DNA from: Anaerolineales bacterium
GTDB lineage: Bacteria; Chloroflexota; Anaerolineae; Anaerolineales; Villigracilaceae
Direction: 5' to 3'
Length of the DNA: 14,562 nucleotides
NCBI GenBank assembly: GCA_015489255.1
Contig: WGAD01000301.1
Location: 1-14,562 of the forward strand
Position 1 is the stretch's first letter. The number at the start of each line of letters is the position of its first letter. Both the position numbers and the translations under genes were made by a program. The notes beneath the pieces were generated by a model that was not told where the DNA came from, did no database searches, and worked only from the letters and a program-made list of their open reading frames with translations. Shown piece by piece: positions 8,437-14,562 of this stretch.

Positions 8437-10636
8437 TGTATTCCCCTTTTGGTGTGTTTCGAATTTTGCGGATGTATTTGACTAATTCTTGGGGTGTTTT
8501 GTTATCAAGGTCAGAGGGCATTTCCACATATTCCAAATTTAGTCGACGTTTATAAAGGTCCCAAAGCGCCTTCAAATCTTCGTCTTGCCAGTCTATGATT
8601 ATGGCTGGCAAGCGGACGTGCTCGCGTTCTTTTGGTTTTTGAGGCATGAAGATCTTGAGGATGGTTTGTTCCCAGATGACCTCTTCTGCTTGCAAAAATT
8701 GTACTTTTTTCTCCAGGGCACTGTTGTGTTCTGTGGCCCCAACCGGTATTTCCACCCACAACCACGGGTACGGGTCTGTCGCTACTTTATAAGTCGTTTC
8801 CTGATAATGCATAATGGCATTGAAACAACGCTGCAAGATCGTCCAATGATCCGGTATGTTGTTTGTTGAAAGAGGCTGCCGGCTGTGTTGGCGCAACCGC
8901 TGAAATTCTGCATCCAGGTAGCTCATTTCCTTTGCTTCCAGGGAGGGCGGTTTCCATCCATTTTGCAAGGGAGATTCGAAATCGAGAAACTGCACTACAC
9001 TGCGGCGCAGATTTTCCGGCGCCAGGTAGAACCAGAGCGGGTCCTCCAGCAAGGCGCGTTGCAGGCTGCGGTACAAGGCCTGTCGAAACAGGCGTTCCCA
9101 GTTTGCGCGAGTCGCTGGCCCGTGCCAGAGAACGTAGATTGAAAAGCCAGACTGGTTTGTGCCCCAGGGGCGGTGGTGGTGTTGTCCCATGCGAACAAAG
9201 GTGCTGGTGCCACACCCCGGCGGGCAGATGAACCAGTTGGCTCGCGGGTTGTCCTTTATCTCTTGCCATTTTGAGTGCCGATAGAACAAACGGTGGTCGC
9301 GGATGGCGGGGTCTTTTTCTGCTTTCCACGGGCGCTGTTTTGTATCTGGCGGTAACAGTGGATACACAATGCCATCGGGATCGAACCAGTAATCCAGTTC
9401 GTGTTGTATCACTAGAGGTGCATTAGAACGGACATCTGTCTTTTGCAGGTAGCGGACGGCAACGTACCGCCCGAGGGCAGAGGCCTGCCACCAGGCGTTT
9501 TCTTCGTCCGGAAACAACCCGCGGAATTTATCCTTGTGCTTGGGTATAAGCTGCGCAAGCGTTGGCAAATCGAAGAAATAAAGAAAATCCAGCAAATTCT
9601 CGAACTTGAGAGATTGGTCTTTGTTGGACGCTGGCTCATTGTCTTGCTCATCATAAAGGTGCTGCAAAATCTTTATCACATTTGGCGGCAGGAGACGGCT
9701 TGCCTCTAGGGATGTTTTTTCTTTCCGCCAGTAGTCTTTTGATGCCAACGCCCGGGCCAGAGATAGCTGCCAGCCGGGAATTTTTTTAGCCTTTGCCAGC
9801 GCTTCTTCCCAAGTATGTTGTAAATAATTTGGCAATGAGGCACTTTCCCCTTTGTAGTTCTTAAATAATGTGAATAAGCCTTCGGCTATAGAGTTTTTGT
9901 CCCTATCTGGTGTTTTTATGGCATCGCTTAATTTTTGCTCGAAAGTTTTCCGCTGCTCTTCTTTTTGTTCTATATCTTTTTGTCGCCAGTCGTATAGTGT
10001 GAGTCCAAATCCTAATATGCCAAACAAAGTATTGTCGAATAATAGCGTCAGGGTCGATTTTATGAGGGTCAATGAGATTTTCTCACGAGCAATTTTGATC
10101 TGCCCTGCAAATCTGTGCCCAGATGGGTCAACTAGGTTGGCGTTGACTAAATAGTGCGGAACACCTGTATTAGGTGTTGTCGCATCTTGATCATAGACAA
10201 CGCCTACAGCGTATAATACGAGAGGTTGTGCCGTGTTCCAGCTGCTTCCAGGAATAATCGGATGGGTATTTCCAATAGTATATCCGTCTTCGTTCAACCA
10301 TTGGATAGACGACTCATTCGGTGTGCTTAAGGTAAGCGACCATGCGGAATCTTTTGTAATTTTTGTATCATCTAAATGTGGGCAAACCAACCTGAAATCG
10401 AAGGGCGCTGTCAAAAATTTTTTTGTTAATAAACGCGTAGGGATGTGGGTAGGATAAAGGATGCGTAATTCGCATTGATAGCCATCGGGAGTATTAAATT
10501 GAATCACTTCATAAGACGTCCAGGCGGCTTCACTGAAGGGTTTGTAGAAAATATGATAGCCCGCAAACAAAAACACATAGACCGAAGCTGCTCTGAGCAC
10601 TGTATTCCATATGCCAGGCTGTTTTTTGTTGTTCAT
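8426..10636 (-). CDS. Two-pass membrane protein with cytoplasmic degenerate P-loop domain
   Basis: 736 aa from the ATG at 10636. Basic MNNKK is followed by a hydrophobic segment (about 9-31), an extracytoplasmic region of about 160 residues with two cysteines, and a second hydrophobic helix (about 191-215, ending LFGILGFGLTLYDW). Then come a charged coiled-coil-like stretch (QKDIEQKEEQRKTFEQKL) and a 500-residue cytoplasmic part. The latter contains CPPGCGTST (471-479), clearly a P-loop shape but with Thr in place of the Walker lysine, and a Walker B-like PAIIIDWQDED near the C-terminus. It therefore looks like a membrane sensor or anchor with a pseudo-NTPase domain. I do not recognise the family. 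Start choice: this ATG has GAGAGGG upstream and a normal inner-face N-terminus; a GTG at 10678 would add 14 residues. It is first in the four-gene operon and AT-richer than the flanking genes, particularly in its 5' third. Confidence 0.8.
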   Translation of the reverse strand: MNNKKQPGIWNTVLRAASVYVFLFAGYHIFYKPFSEAAWTSYEVIQFNTPDGYQCELRILYPTHIPTRLLTKKFLTAPFDFRLVCPHLDDTKITKDSAWSLTLSTPNESSIQWLNEDGYTIGNTHPIIPGSSWNTAQPLVLYAVGVVYDQDATTPNTGVPHYLVNANLVDPSGHRFAGQIKIAREKISLTLIKSTLTLLFDNTLFGILGFGLTLYDWRQKDIEQKEEQRKTFEQKLSDAIKTPDRDKNSIAEGLFTLFKNYKGESASLPNYLQHTWEEALAKAKKIPGWQLSLARALASKDYWRKEKTSLEASRLLPPNVIKILQHLYDEQDNEPASNKDQSLKFENLLDFLYFFDLPTLAQLIPKHKDKFRGLFPDEENAWWQASALGRYVAVRYLQKTDVRSNAPLVIQHELDYWFDPDGIVYPLLPPDTKQRPWKAEKDPAIRDHRLFYRHSKWQEIKDNPRANWFICPPGCGTSTFVRMGQHHHRPWGTNQSGFSIYVLWHGPATRANWERLFRQALYRSLQRALLEDPLWFYLAPENLRRSVVQFLDFESPLQNGWKPPSLEAKEMSYLDAEFQRLRQHSRQPLSTNNIPDHWTILQRCFNAIMHYQETTYKVATDPYPWLWVEIPVGATEHNSALEKKVQFLQAEEVIWEQTILKIFMPQKPKEREHVRLPAIIIDWQDEDLKALWDLYKRRLNLEYVEMPSDLDNKTPQELVKYIRKIRNTPKGEYNAT

Positions 10637-10670
10637 TGCTGGTGTCCCTCTCGAAAACTTGACACAATAG

Positions 10671-10696
10671 TGCTTCACTCACTCTCTCTTGAAGCA
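10671..10696 (-). promoter_or_regulatory. Leader hairpin upstream of the membrane-protein gene
   Basis: A perfect 7-bp inverted repeat, TGCTTCA at 10671-10677 and TGAAGCA at 10690-10696, is separated by 12 bases. In the minus-strand transcript it lies in the 5' leader, 35 bases before the chosen ATG, and it holds the alternative GTG codon at its edge. No T-run follows, so it is not a simple terminator. It could affect start choice or mRNA stability, or be incidental. Confidence 0.35.
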
Positions 10697-10700
10697 TGTC

Positions 10701-10710
10701 ACATATATGT
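10701..10710. repeat. 10-bp palindrome ACATATATGT in the operon leader
   Basis: A perfect palindrome sits immediately downstream of the proposed minus-strand promoter, at about the position of the transcript start. That would suit an operator, but AT-rich palindromes of this length arise easily by chance and no factor can be named. Confidence 0.25.
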
Positions 10711-10720
10711 TTTGATTACT

Positions 10721-10749
10721 ACTATATAATATCCCCGTGAAAAATGCAA
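10721..10749 (-). promoter_or_regulatory. Putative sigma70-type promoter of the four-gene cassette
   Basis: On the minus strand, TTGCAT (10749-10744) and TATAGT (10726-10721) are separated by exactly 17 bases. This puts the start near 10714 and gives a leader of about 77 bases before the ATG at 10636. Each box is one or two bases off consensus. The segment is strongly AT-rich and is the only sizeable gap between the two minus-strand operons. Confidence 0.5.
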
Positions 10750-10772
10750 CAATATCAACTAGAAGTGCATTT
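10741..10772 (-). terminator. Weak terminator-like hairpin after the MBL-fold gene
   Basis: On the minus strand AAATGCA (10772-10766) pairs with TGCATTT (10748-10742) over a 17-base loop and is followed by further T. The stem is AT-rich and the loop long, so termination would be inefficient. It overlaps the stop codon of the upstream gene and the -35 box of the next operon, so some read-through into the cassette is plausible. Confidence 0.35.
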
Positions 10773-11409
10773 ATTTTTCAGGCACAAACGCATTATGCCG
10801 CATCTCCCACCCCACGGTGGACTCTGGTCCGTGGCCGGGCAGCAGACGGGTTTCGGGCGGCAGGGTGTAGATTTGCTCGCGGATGCTGCGTTCCAGTGTG
10901 GGCCAGTCGCCGCCGGGCAGGTCGGTGCGGCCGACGCTTTGGCGGAAGATCAGGTCGCCGCAGAAGCAGACGCCCGCTTCGGCGCAGTAGAAGACCACGT
11001 GCCCGGGCGTGTGACCGGGAGTGTAGCGCACTTCCAGCGTGGATGCGCCCAGGCGCAGGATTTGGCCGTGGGTCAGGCTGACTGTCGGATCGGGGCCGGG
11101 GTCAATTTTGATTTGAAACCAGGTCGAGCCGCCTGAGGCCTGCCAGAGTTTGTAGTCGGCCGGGTGCAGGGCGGCGATCGGGGGCGGGGTGAGCGCGTCG
11201 GCGAGGGCGGCGGCGCCGCCGATGTGGTCGAAGTGGGCGTGGGTGTACCAAAGGTGGGCAATGCGCCAGCCGCGTTCCGCCGCGGCGGCCAGGATGCGGT
11301 CGCCGCTCCAGGCCGGGTCGATGACGGCAGCTTCCTTTGTCTCCGGATCGGCGATCAGGTAGGCGTTGGTTTCAACCGGGCCGAGCGTCAGACGAAGAAT
11401 TTGCAACAT
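10771..11409 (-). CDS. MBL-fold metallo-hydrolase, glyoxalase II-like
   Basis: A 212-aa metallo-beta-lactamase-fold hydrolase. The metal site is complete: THAHFDH (56-62, ligands His57, His59, Asp61, His62), GHTPGH (132-137), FCGDLIF with Asp152, and PGHGPESTVGWEM with His193. FRQSVGRTDLPGGD is typical of the YcbL/GloB-like short hydrolases. These lack the C-terminal substrate domain of classical glyoxalase II and act on thioesters such as S-lactoylglutathione or related compounds; the substrate here is not determined. The start is the ATG at 11409, because MLQILRLTLGPVETNAYLI is the conserved family N-terminus and GGGAG lies 8 bases upstream. A longer open frame to 11571 is only the shadow of the MFS gene, with which the true gene overlaps by 38 bases. 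It is last in a four-gene operon. Confidence 0.92.
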   Translation of the reverse strand: MLQILRLTLGPVETNAYLIADPETKEAAVIDPAWSGDRILAAAAERGWRIAHLWYTHAHFDHIGGAAALADALTPPPIAALHPADYKLWQASGGSTWFQIKIDPGPDPTVSLTHGQILRLGASTLEVRYTPGHTPGHVVFYCAEAGVCFCGDLIFRQSVGRTDLPGGDWPTLERSIREQIYTLPPETRLLPGHGPESTVGWEMRHNAFVPEK

Positions 11410-12541
11410 GGTTTTTCTCCCAGGATGACCATGCCAGCGTGCCCAGGGCGGTGAATGCCAGGAGCAGCAGGCTGACTGGATAGACCTCTTGCGGCTGGCG
11501 GGCATAAAGCCAGCCGGCCAGCATCGGGGCCAGGATAATGGCGCTGCCGCCGACGGTTTCCGCCAGGGCATAGGCCAGCCCGACTTGCGAGATGTGGATC
11601 AGGTCGCGGATGCGGGCGGTGGTCAGCGAGCGGGCGGCGCGATAACCGCCGAGCAGGAAGTATCCCAAACCGAAGGCCAGCAGGCCGTTGCCGCGCCAGA
11701 TGAGCAAGGCGAAAAAGGCGACGGCTCCCTGGGCGACCAGGTAGGCTGCCAGCCAACGCCCCCAGACGCCCAGCGCCAGGCTGAGCAGGACGTTGCCCAG
11801 GCCGCCGATGGCGCCCAATGAGCCGATCAGGTTGTAGTCGAGTTGGTGGATTTCTTGCAGGTAGTTGGGCGTCAATGGTTGGGGCAGGTTCATTCCCAGG
11901 GTCAGGATGAAGGCCAGCCCGAGAAAGCCCAGGTAACGCGGGTTGCGCAGCAAGGGGATAGGCGGATGAGTGGTTTCGGCGGTGGAAGGCGTTTCCCGCC
12001 GTTCTGGCAGCAGCCAGACGAGCAGTGTGGAGATGGCGAAGAAAGCGCTGGCCAGTTTGTAGGTGAAGCCCAGGCCAAATTCGTTACCCAGCCAGCCGCC
12101 TAACTGGGGGCCAATGATGTAACCGGCGTTGAAGGTCGCCGATGTGGTCGTGAGGGCGCGCGCAACAGACCATTGACCGCGGGCGGCGGTGACGTAGCTG
12201 CTCAACGGGGCCGAGACGGCGGCTGTGAGGCCATACAGCAGCAAGCCGAGGATGAAGGGCGTCAGGCTGCGGGCGCTGGCCATCAGCAGGGTGGCGATCA
12301 GCCCCAGGCTCCAAGACCAGCGCATCAGCGGGCGCGCCCCCCAACGGTCGGCGAGGTGCCCGGCGGGGACGTGTGCCAGCGTCATGGCTGCGCCGAAGCC
12401 GCTTAGAATGGCGCCAATTTTTAGCGGCTGAGCGCCCAGTTGCGCGAGGTAGAGCGGGTTGAAGATCATGAACATGCCTTCGCCCACGCCCCAGATGAAG
12501 AGAGAAAACCCGAGCAGCCAGAGCGGAGAGCGCGATTTCAT
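11372..12541 (-). CDS. MFS transporter
   Basis: A 389-aa integral membrane protein of the major facilitator superfamily, with about 12 hydrophobic helices as expected for the family. The loop between helices 2 and 3 carries GHLADRWGARPLMR (61-74), the MFS motif A. A hydrophilic centre, WLLPERRETPSTAETTHPPI, separates the two six-helix halves. These carriers usually act as proton-coupled exporters or importers; nothing visible fixes the substrate. The ATG overlaps the stop of the esterase gene as ATGA, with CTGGAG about 9 bases upstream. The C-terminal tail is polar and overlaps the beginning of the MBL-fold gene. Expression should follow that of the esterase and peptidase upstream. Confidence 0.93.
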   Translation of the reverse strand: MKSRSPLWLLGFSLFIWGVGEGMFMIFNPLYLAQLGAQPLKIGAILSGFGAAMTLAHVPAGHLADRWGARPLMRWSWSLGLIATLLMASARSLTPFILGLLLYGLTAAVSAPLSSYVTAARGQWSVARALTTTSATFNAGYIIGPQLGGWLGNEFGLGFTYKLASAFFAISTLLVWLLPERRETPSTAETTHPPIPLLRNPRYLGFLGLAFILTLGMNLPQPLTPNYLQEIHQLDYNLIGSLGAIGGLGNVLLSLALGVWGRWLAAYLVAQGAVAFFALLIWRGNGLLAFGLGYFLLGGYRAARSLTTARIRDLIHISQVGLAYALAETVGGSAIILAPMLAGWLYARQPQEVYPVSLLLLAFTALGTLAWSSWEKNHVANSSSDARPG

Positions 12542-13314
12542 GCGTTTTGCTCCAGCTGGCGGATGAAGGCGGCGGTTTTTTCAAAGGCTTCGAGGCGGGC
12601 GGCGTCGCGGGTGATGACGTGGCCGCTGTTTTCCAGCCAGTGGATGGTTTTGGGCGCCCGGGTCATGGCGGCAGCGATGTGCTCCAGGTTGCTGGGGGGG
12701 ACGTAATCGTCGTTGCGGGAATGCATCAGCAGGGCCGGGATGGTGATTTGCGGCAGCGCTTGGTGCATTTTGTCCAGGAGGTAGCGCAGTTCCAGGATGG
12801 AGCGGGTTGGGTTGTAGGGGTAGGAAATATGATCTTTCCAGGCTTCGTCATCGAACCAGCCGGCTCCGGGGTCGCCCTCTTTGGGGATGAACGGCTGCCA
12901 GAGCGAGCGCCAGCGGATGCTGCGGATGCGCGGATCGGGGGGCAGGGCATAGGGCGCCGCCATGGAAACCACCCCCAGCAGCGGAAATTCGGCAGCGAAA
13001 GTCAGCGCTAGAGCGCCGCCCATGGAAAGGCCAATGACCACGACCTCACGGGACAACCCCCGCAACAGGTGATAGCCGTCTTCCACAGCGGCCAGCCAGT
13101 CCTGGTAGCGCGTGCGCACCATGTCGGGCGGGCGGGTGGCGTGTCCGGGCAGGCGAATGCCGAGCACGGCGTAGCCGCGTTGGTTGAGGTATTCGCCCAT
13201 CCAGCGCATTTCTTTGGGGGTGCCGGTGAACCCGTGCACCAGCAAAAGCCCGGGTTTGTGATAATCTTCCCCGGGGAAGAGGAAGGGTTCTGCGGTTGGG
13301 ATGATGAATGCCAT
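12538..13314 (-). CDS. Alpha/beta hydrolase, Est30-like carboxylesterase
   Basis: A 258-aa serine hydrolase with a full catalytic set: the nucleophile elbow GLSMGG (Ser97), the acid Asp202 in HSRNDDYVP, and His232 in NSGHVITRD. LLVHGFTGTPKEM (24-36) supplies the oxyanion hole. Length and motifs, especially SGHVIT, match the Est30/carboxylesterase family of thermophilic bacilli (monoglyceride-lipase-like), which cleave short-chain esters. No signal peptide is seen, so it acts in the cytoplasm. The ATG overlaps the previous stop as TGATG, and GGAGG lies about 10 bases upstream. The downstream stop overlaps the MFS start by four bases. Tight coupling to a peptidase and a transporter hints at scavenging of small esters or peptides, but that is an inference. 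Confidence 0.93.
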   Translation of the reverse strand: MAFIIPTAEPFLFPGEDYHKPGLLLVHGFTGTPKEMRWMGEYLNQRGYAVLGIRLPGHATRPPDMVRTRYQDWLAAVEDGYHLLRGLSREVVVIGLSMGGALALTFAAEFPLLGVVSMAAPYALPPDPRIRSIRWRSLWQPFIPKEGDPGAGWFDDEAWKDHISYPYNPTRSILELRYLLDKMHQALPQITIPALLMHSRNDDYVPPSNLEHIAAAMTRAPKTIHWLENSGHVITRDAARLEAFEKTAAFIRQLEQNA

Positions 13315-14414
13315 CAGCTCAAGACCTCCAATGTGCGGGGCAGGGTGGTCAGGCTTTCTGCCCCTGCGGGAGTGATGATTAAATCGTCTTCAATGCGCAC
13401 GCCGTTGCGTCCGGGCAGGTAGATGCCGGGTTCGACGGTGAAAGCCATGCCCGGGGCCAGCGGTTGGGCGTTATCGCTGCGTATCCAGGGCGGCTCGTGC
13501 GCCTCCAGCCCGAGGCCGTGACCGGTGCGGTGGGTGAAGAATGCCCCATAACCGGCAGCTGCGATCACCTGACGGGCGGCCTCGTCCACAGCGGAACAGG
13601 CGGCCCCGGGGCGCGCTGCGGCGCGCCCGGCGGCGTTGGCCTGCTGGACGATCTGGTGGATGCGGCGGGCTTCTTCATTTACCTGCCCCACGGCAAAGGT
13701 GCGTGTGATGTCCGAGACGTAGCCATCCACGCGTGCGCCCCAGTCTATCACCAGCAGGTCGCCTTCCCGGATTGGACGGTCGGAGGGGGTGGCGTGCGGG
13801 TTGGCCCCGTTTGGCCCGGCGGAGACGATGGGGGGGAAAGGAAATTCGCCCTCCGAGCCGTGGCGCAAGAGTTGCAGAGTCAGTTCGGCGGCGAGTTCTT
13901 TTTCCGTCATGCGGGGGCGAAAGGCGGCCAGCGCAGCGCGCAGCGCCTCTTGCGCCACCTGGGCCGCGCGGCGCATGGCAGCGATTTCCTCGGCGTCTTT
14001 GTACAGGCGCAGCGCGGATAGGGTGTCGCCCGCCGGCGCGAATTGCGCGTGCGGGGCGGCTTGTTGCAGGTAGGTGTATTCCAGCAGGCGCAGACGCAAT
14101 GGTTCAACGCCAATGCGGGCTTGTTTTAATCCCAGAGACTGGATGGCCTGGCGAAAGGCCTGCGCCCAGCCTGCCGGATCTTCGCCGTAGGGGAAGGCGT
14201 GCACCGCAAAGGGGAGGGCTTCCAGTTTGGCCGTTTCCAACTCGGGCAGGATGATGCCGGTTTCTCCGCTGGCGGCGGCCAGGAGGACGACCGGGCGTTC
14301 CATCAGGTGAAAATGTAAGCCGGTCAACCAGGTGAGGGTCGGTCCGGGGTTGAGTGCTGCGGCGTCTAACCGGGCGGTTTGCAAAAGAGTGTGCAATCGA
14401 TTTAGGCGGGTCAT
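13314..14414 (-). CDS. M24 family Xaa-Pro aminopeptidase
   Basis: A 366-aa metallopeptidase expected to remove N-terminal residues, preferentially before proline. The N-terminal half (1-140) is a creatinase/prolidase N domain with an ALNPGPTLTWLTG start. The C-terminal pita-bread domain has all five metal ligands: Asp224 and Asp235 (VIDWGARVDGYVSDITRTF), His299 (THRTGHGLGLEAHE), Glu328 (FTVEPGIY) and Glu342 (VRIEDD). His207 in NPHA fits the proton-shuttle position. Length is typical for the family. The ATG at 14414 is chosen because AGGAGG (14426-14421) precedes it at 6-base spacing and the N-terminus fits; a frame extending upstream to 14474 has neither. It is the first gene of the operon and its TGA overlaps the next ATG by one base. 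Confidence 0.94.
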   Translation of the reverse strand: MTRLNRLHTLLQTARLDAAALNPGPTLTWLTGLHFHLMERPVVLLAAASGETGIILPELETAKLEALPFAVHAFPYGEDPAGWAQAFRQAIQSLGLKQARIGVEPLRLRLLEYTYLQQAAPHAQFAPAGDTLSALRLYKDAEEIAAMRRAAQVAQEALRAALAAFRPRMTEKELAAELTLQLLRHGSEGEFPFPPIVSAGPNGANPHATPSDRPIREGDLLVIDWGARVDGYVSDITRTFAVGQVNEEARRIHQIVQQANAAGRAAARPGAACSAVDEAARQVIAAAGYGAFFTHRTGHGLGLEAHEPPWIRSDNAQPLAPGMAFTVEPGIYLPGRNGVRIEDDLIITPAGAESLTTLPRTLEVLS

Positions 14415-14562
14415 GACGTTCCTCCTGGCGGGATTATAATCTTTTTTCGGGTGCTTGCAGGCGGGAGGCTTCATCGAGCGTGCTCAAGAAGAGAAAAACA
14501 TGATTGTGCGGGCGATCGGATGCGCAAAATGGTCGCGCCCTGTCTTCACATATTCTTTACAC
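14415..14562. other. Upstream region at the window edge, no supported gene
   Basis: Apart from the promoter and ribosome site of the peptidase gene I see no supported feature. On the plus strand a frame from ATG at 14500 stays open to the edge (21 codons), with only a weak AAGAGA before it. On the minus strand a frame is open from the edge to TGA at 14486-14484 (25 codons). Either could belong to a gene outside the window, and neither has a recognisable product. Confidence 0.3.
14433..14438 (-). promoter_or_regulatory. Putative -10 box of the peptidase operon
   Basis: TATAAT on the minus strand lies 18 bases before the peptidase ATG. The best -35 candidate is CTGCAA, about 16 bases upstream, which is weak. 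A start site near 14426 would leave a very short leader that just contains the AGGAGG site. Position and the perfect -10 are the support. Confidence 0.45.

Noticed and set aside
7513..8481. A 322-codon open frame on the plus strand
   Set aside because: It is antisense to the small ATPase gene, which has Walker motifs, ribosome sites and coupled junctions. The antisense product has no recognisable motif.
10659..10664. Perfect TTGACA on the plus strand
   Set aside because: There is no -10 at 15-19 bases downstream and no plus-strand gene follows, so it is probably chance.
10535..10699. Small minus-strand frame (about 55 codons, starting MLQERVSEALLC) overlapping the cassette leader
   Set aside because: I considered it as a possible separate precursor peptide. 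It has no ribosome site, mostly overlaps the membrane-protein gene out of frame, and lacks a convincing leader-core pattern.
11410..11571. N-terminal extension of the MBL-fold gene to 11571
   Set aside because: The extra residues are read from the transporter's coding region out of frame. The family N-terminus and the ribosome site fit 11409.
14415..14474. N-terminal extension of the peptidase to 14474
   Set aside because: It runs through the -10 box and the AGGAGG site, and the family start fits the ATG at 14414.

Overview
The window looks like bacterial chromosome of moderately high GC, most likely from Chloroflexota (Anaerolineae-like). That placement is an inference. It rests on the rpoC-to-topoisomerase A order, the strong AGGAGG-type ribosome sites, and STAND-TPR and SPASM proteins of a style common in that phylum. 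No rRNA or other decisive marker is present. There are ten protein genes, tightly packed, and no gene-free stretch over 300 bases. I saw no tRNA, CRISPR array, insertion sequence or integrase.

Layout. (1) 1-299, plus strand: the 3' end of rpoC, closed by a clear intrinsic terminator. (2) 440-2896, plus strand: a complete type IIA topoisomerase A subunit (GyrA/ParC family) with its own putative promoter. It ends at a strong hairpin shared with the convergent operon. (3) 10636 down to 2912, minus strand: a four-gene cassette whose stop and start codons touch or overlap throughout. In order of transcription it encodes a two-pass membrane protein with a cytoplasmic P-loop-like domain lacking the catalytic lysine, a 302-aa P-loop ATPase, a 1037-aa STAND NTPase with TPR repeats, and a radical SAM/SPASM enzyme. 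The enzyme has a PqqD-like (RRE) segment and an unusual N-terminal CDCDCAC motif. (4) 14414 down to 10771, minus strand: a housekeeping-type four-gene operon made of an M24 Xaa-Pro-type aminopeptidase, an Est30-like carboxylesterase, an MFS transporter and a glyoxalase II-like metallo-beta-lactamase hydrolase.

The cassette in (3) is the most interesting part. Its gene junctions (11-bp overlap, 4-bp ATGA overlap, directly abutting TGA-ATG) imply co-translation and probably a joint complex. My working idea, which is inference, is a membrane-tethered sensor passing a signal through two NTPases to a peptide-modifying radical SAM enzyme. That enzyme may carry its own substrate as the Cys-rich N-terminal tail, because no separate precursor peptide, protease or exporter is encoded in the cassette. 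The first gene is visibly AT-richer than its flanks, which suits an accessory, possibly transferred, module. I do not recognise the four-gene combination as a described system.

The topoisomerase carries Met at the position of the quinolone-contact serine and lacks a recognisable GyrA box in the first C-terminal blade. Its assignment as gyrase rather than topoisomerase IV is therefore uncertain.
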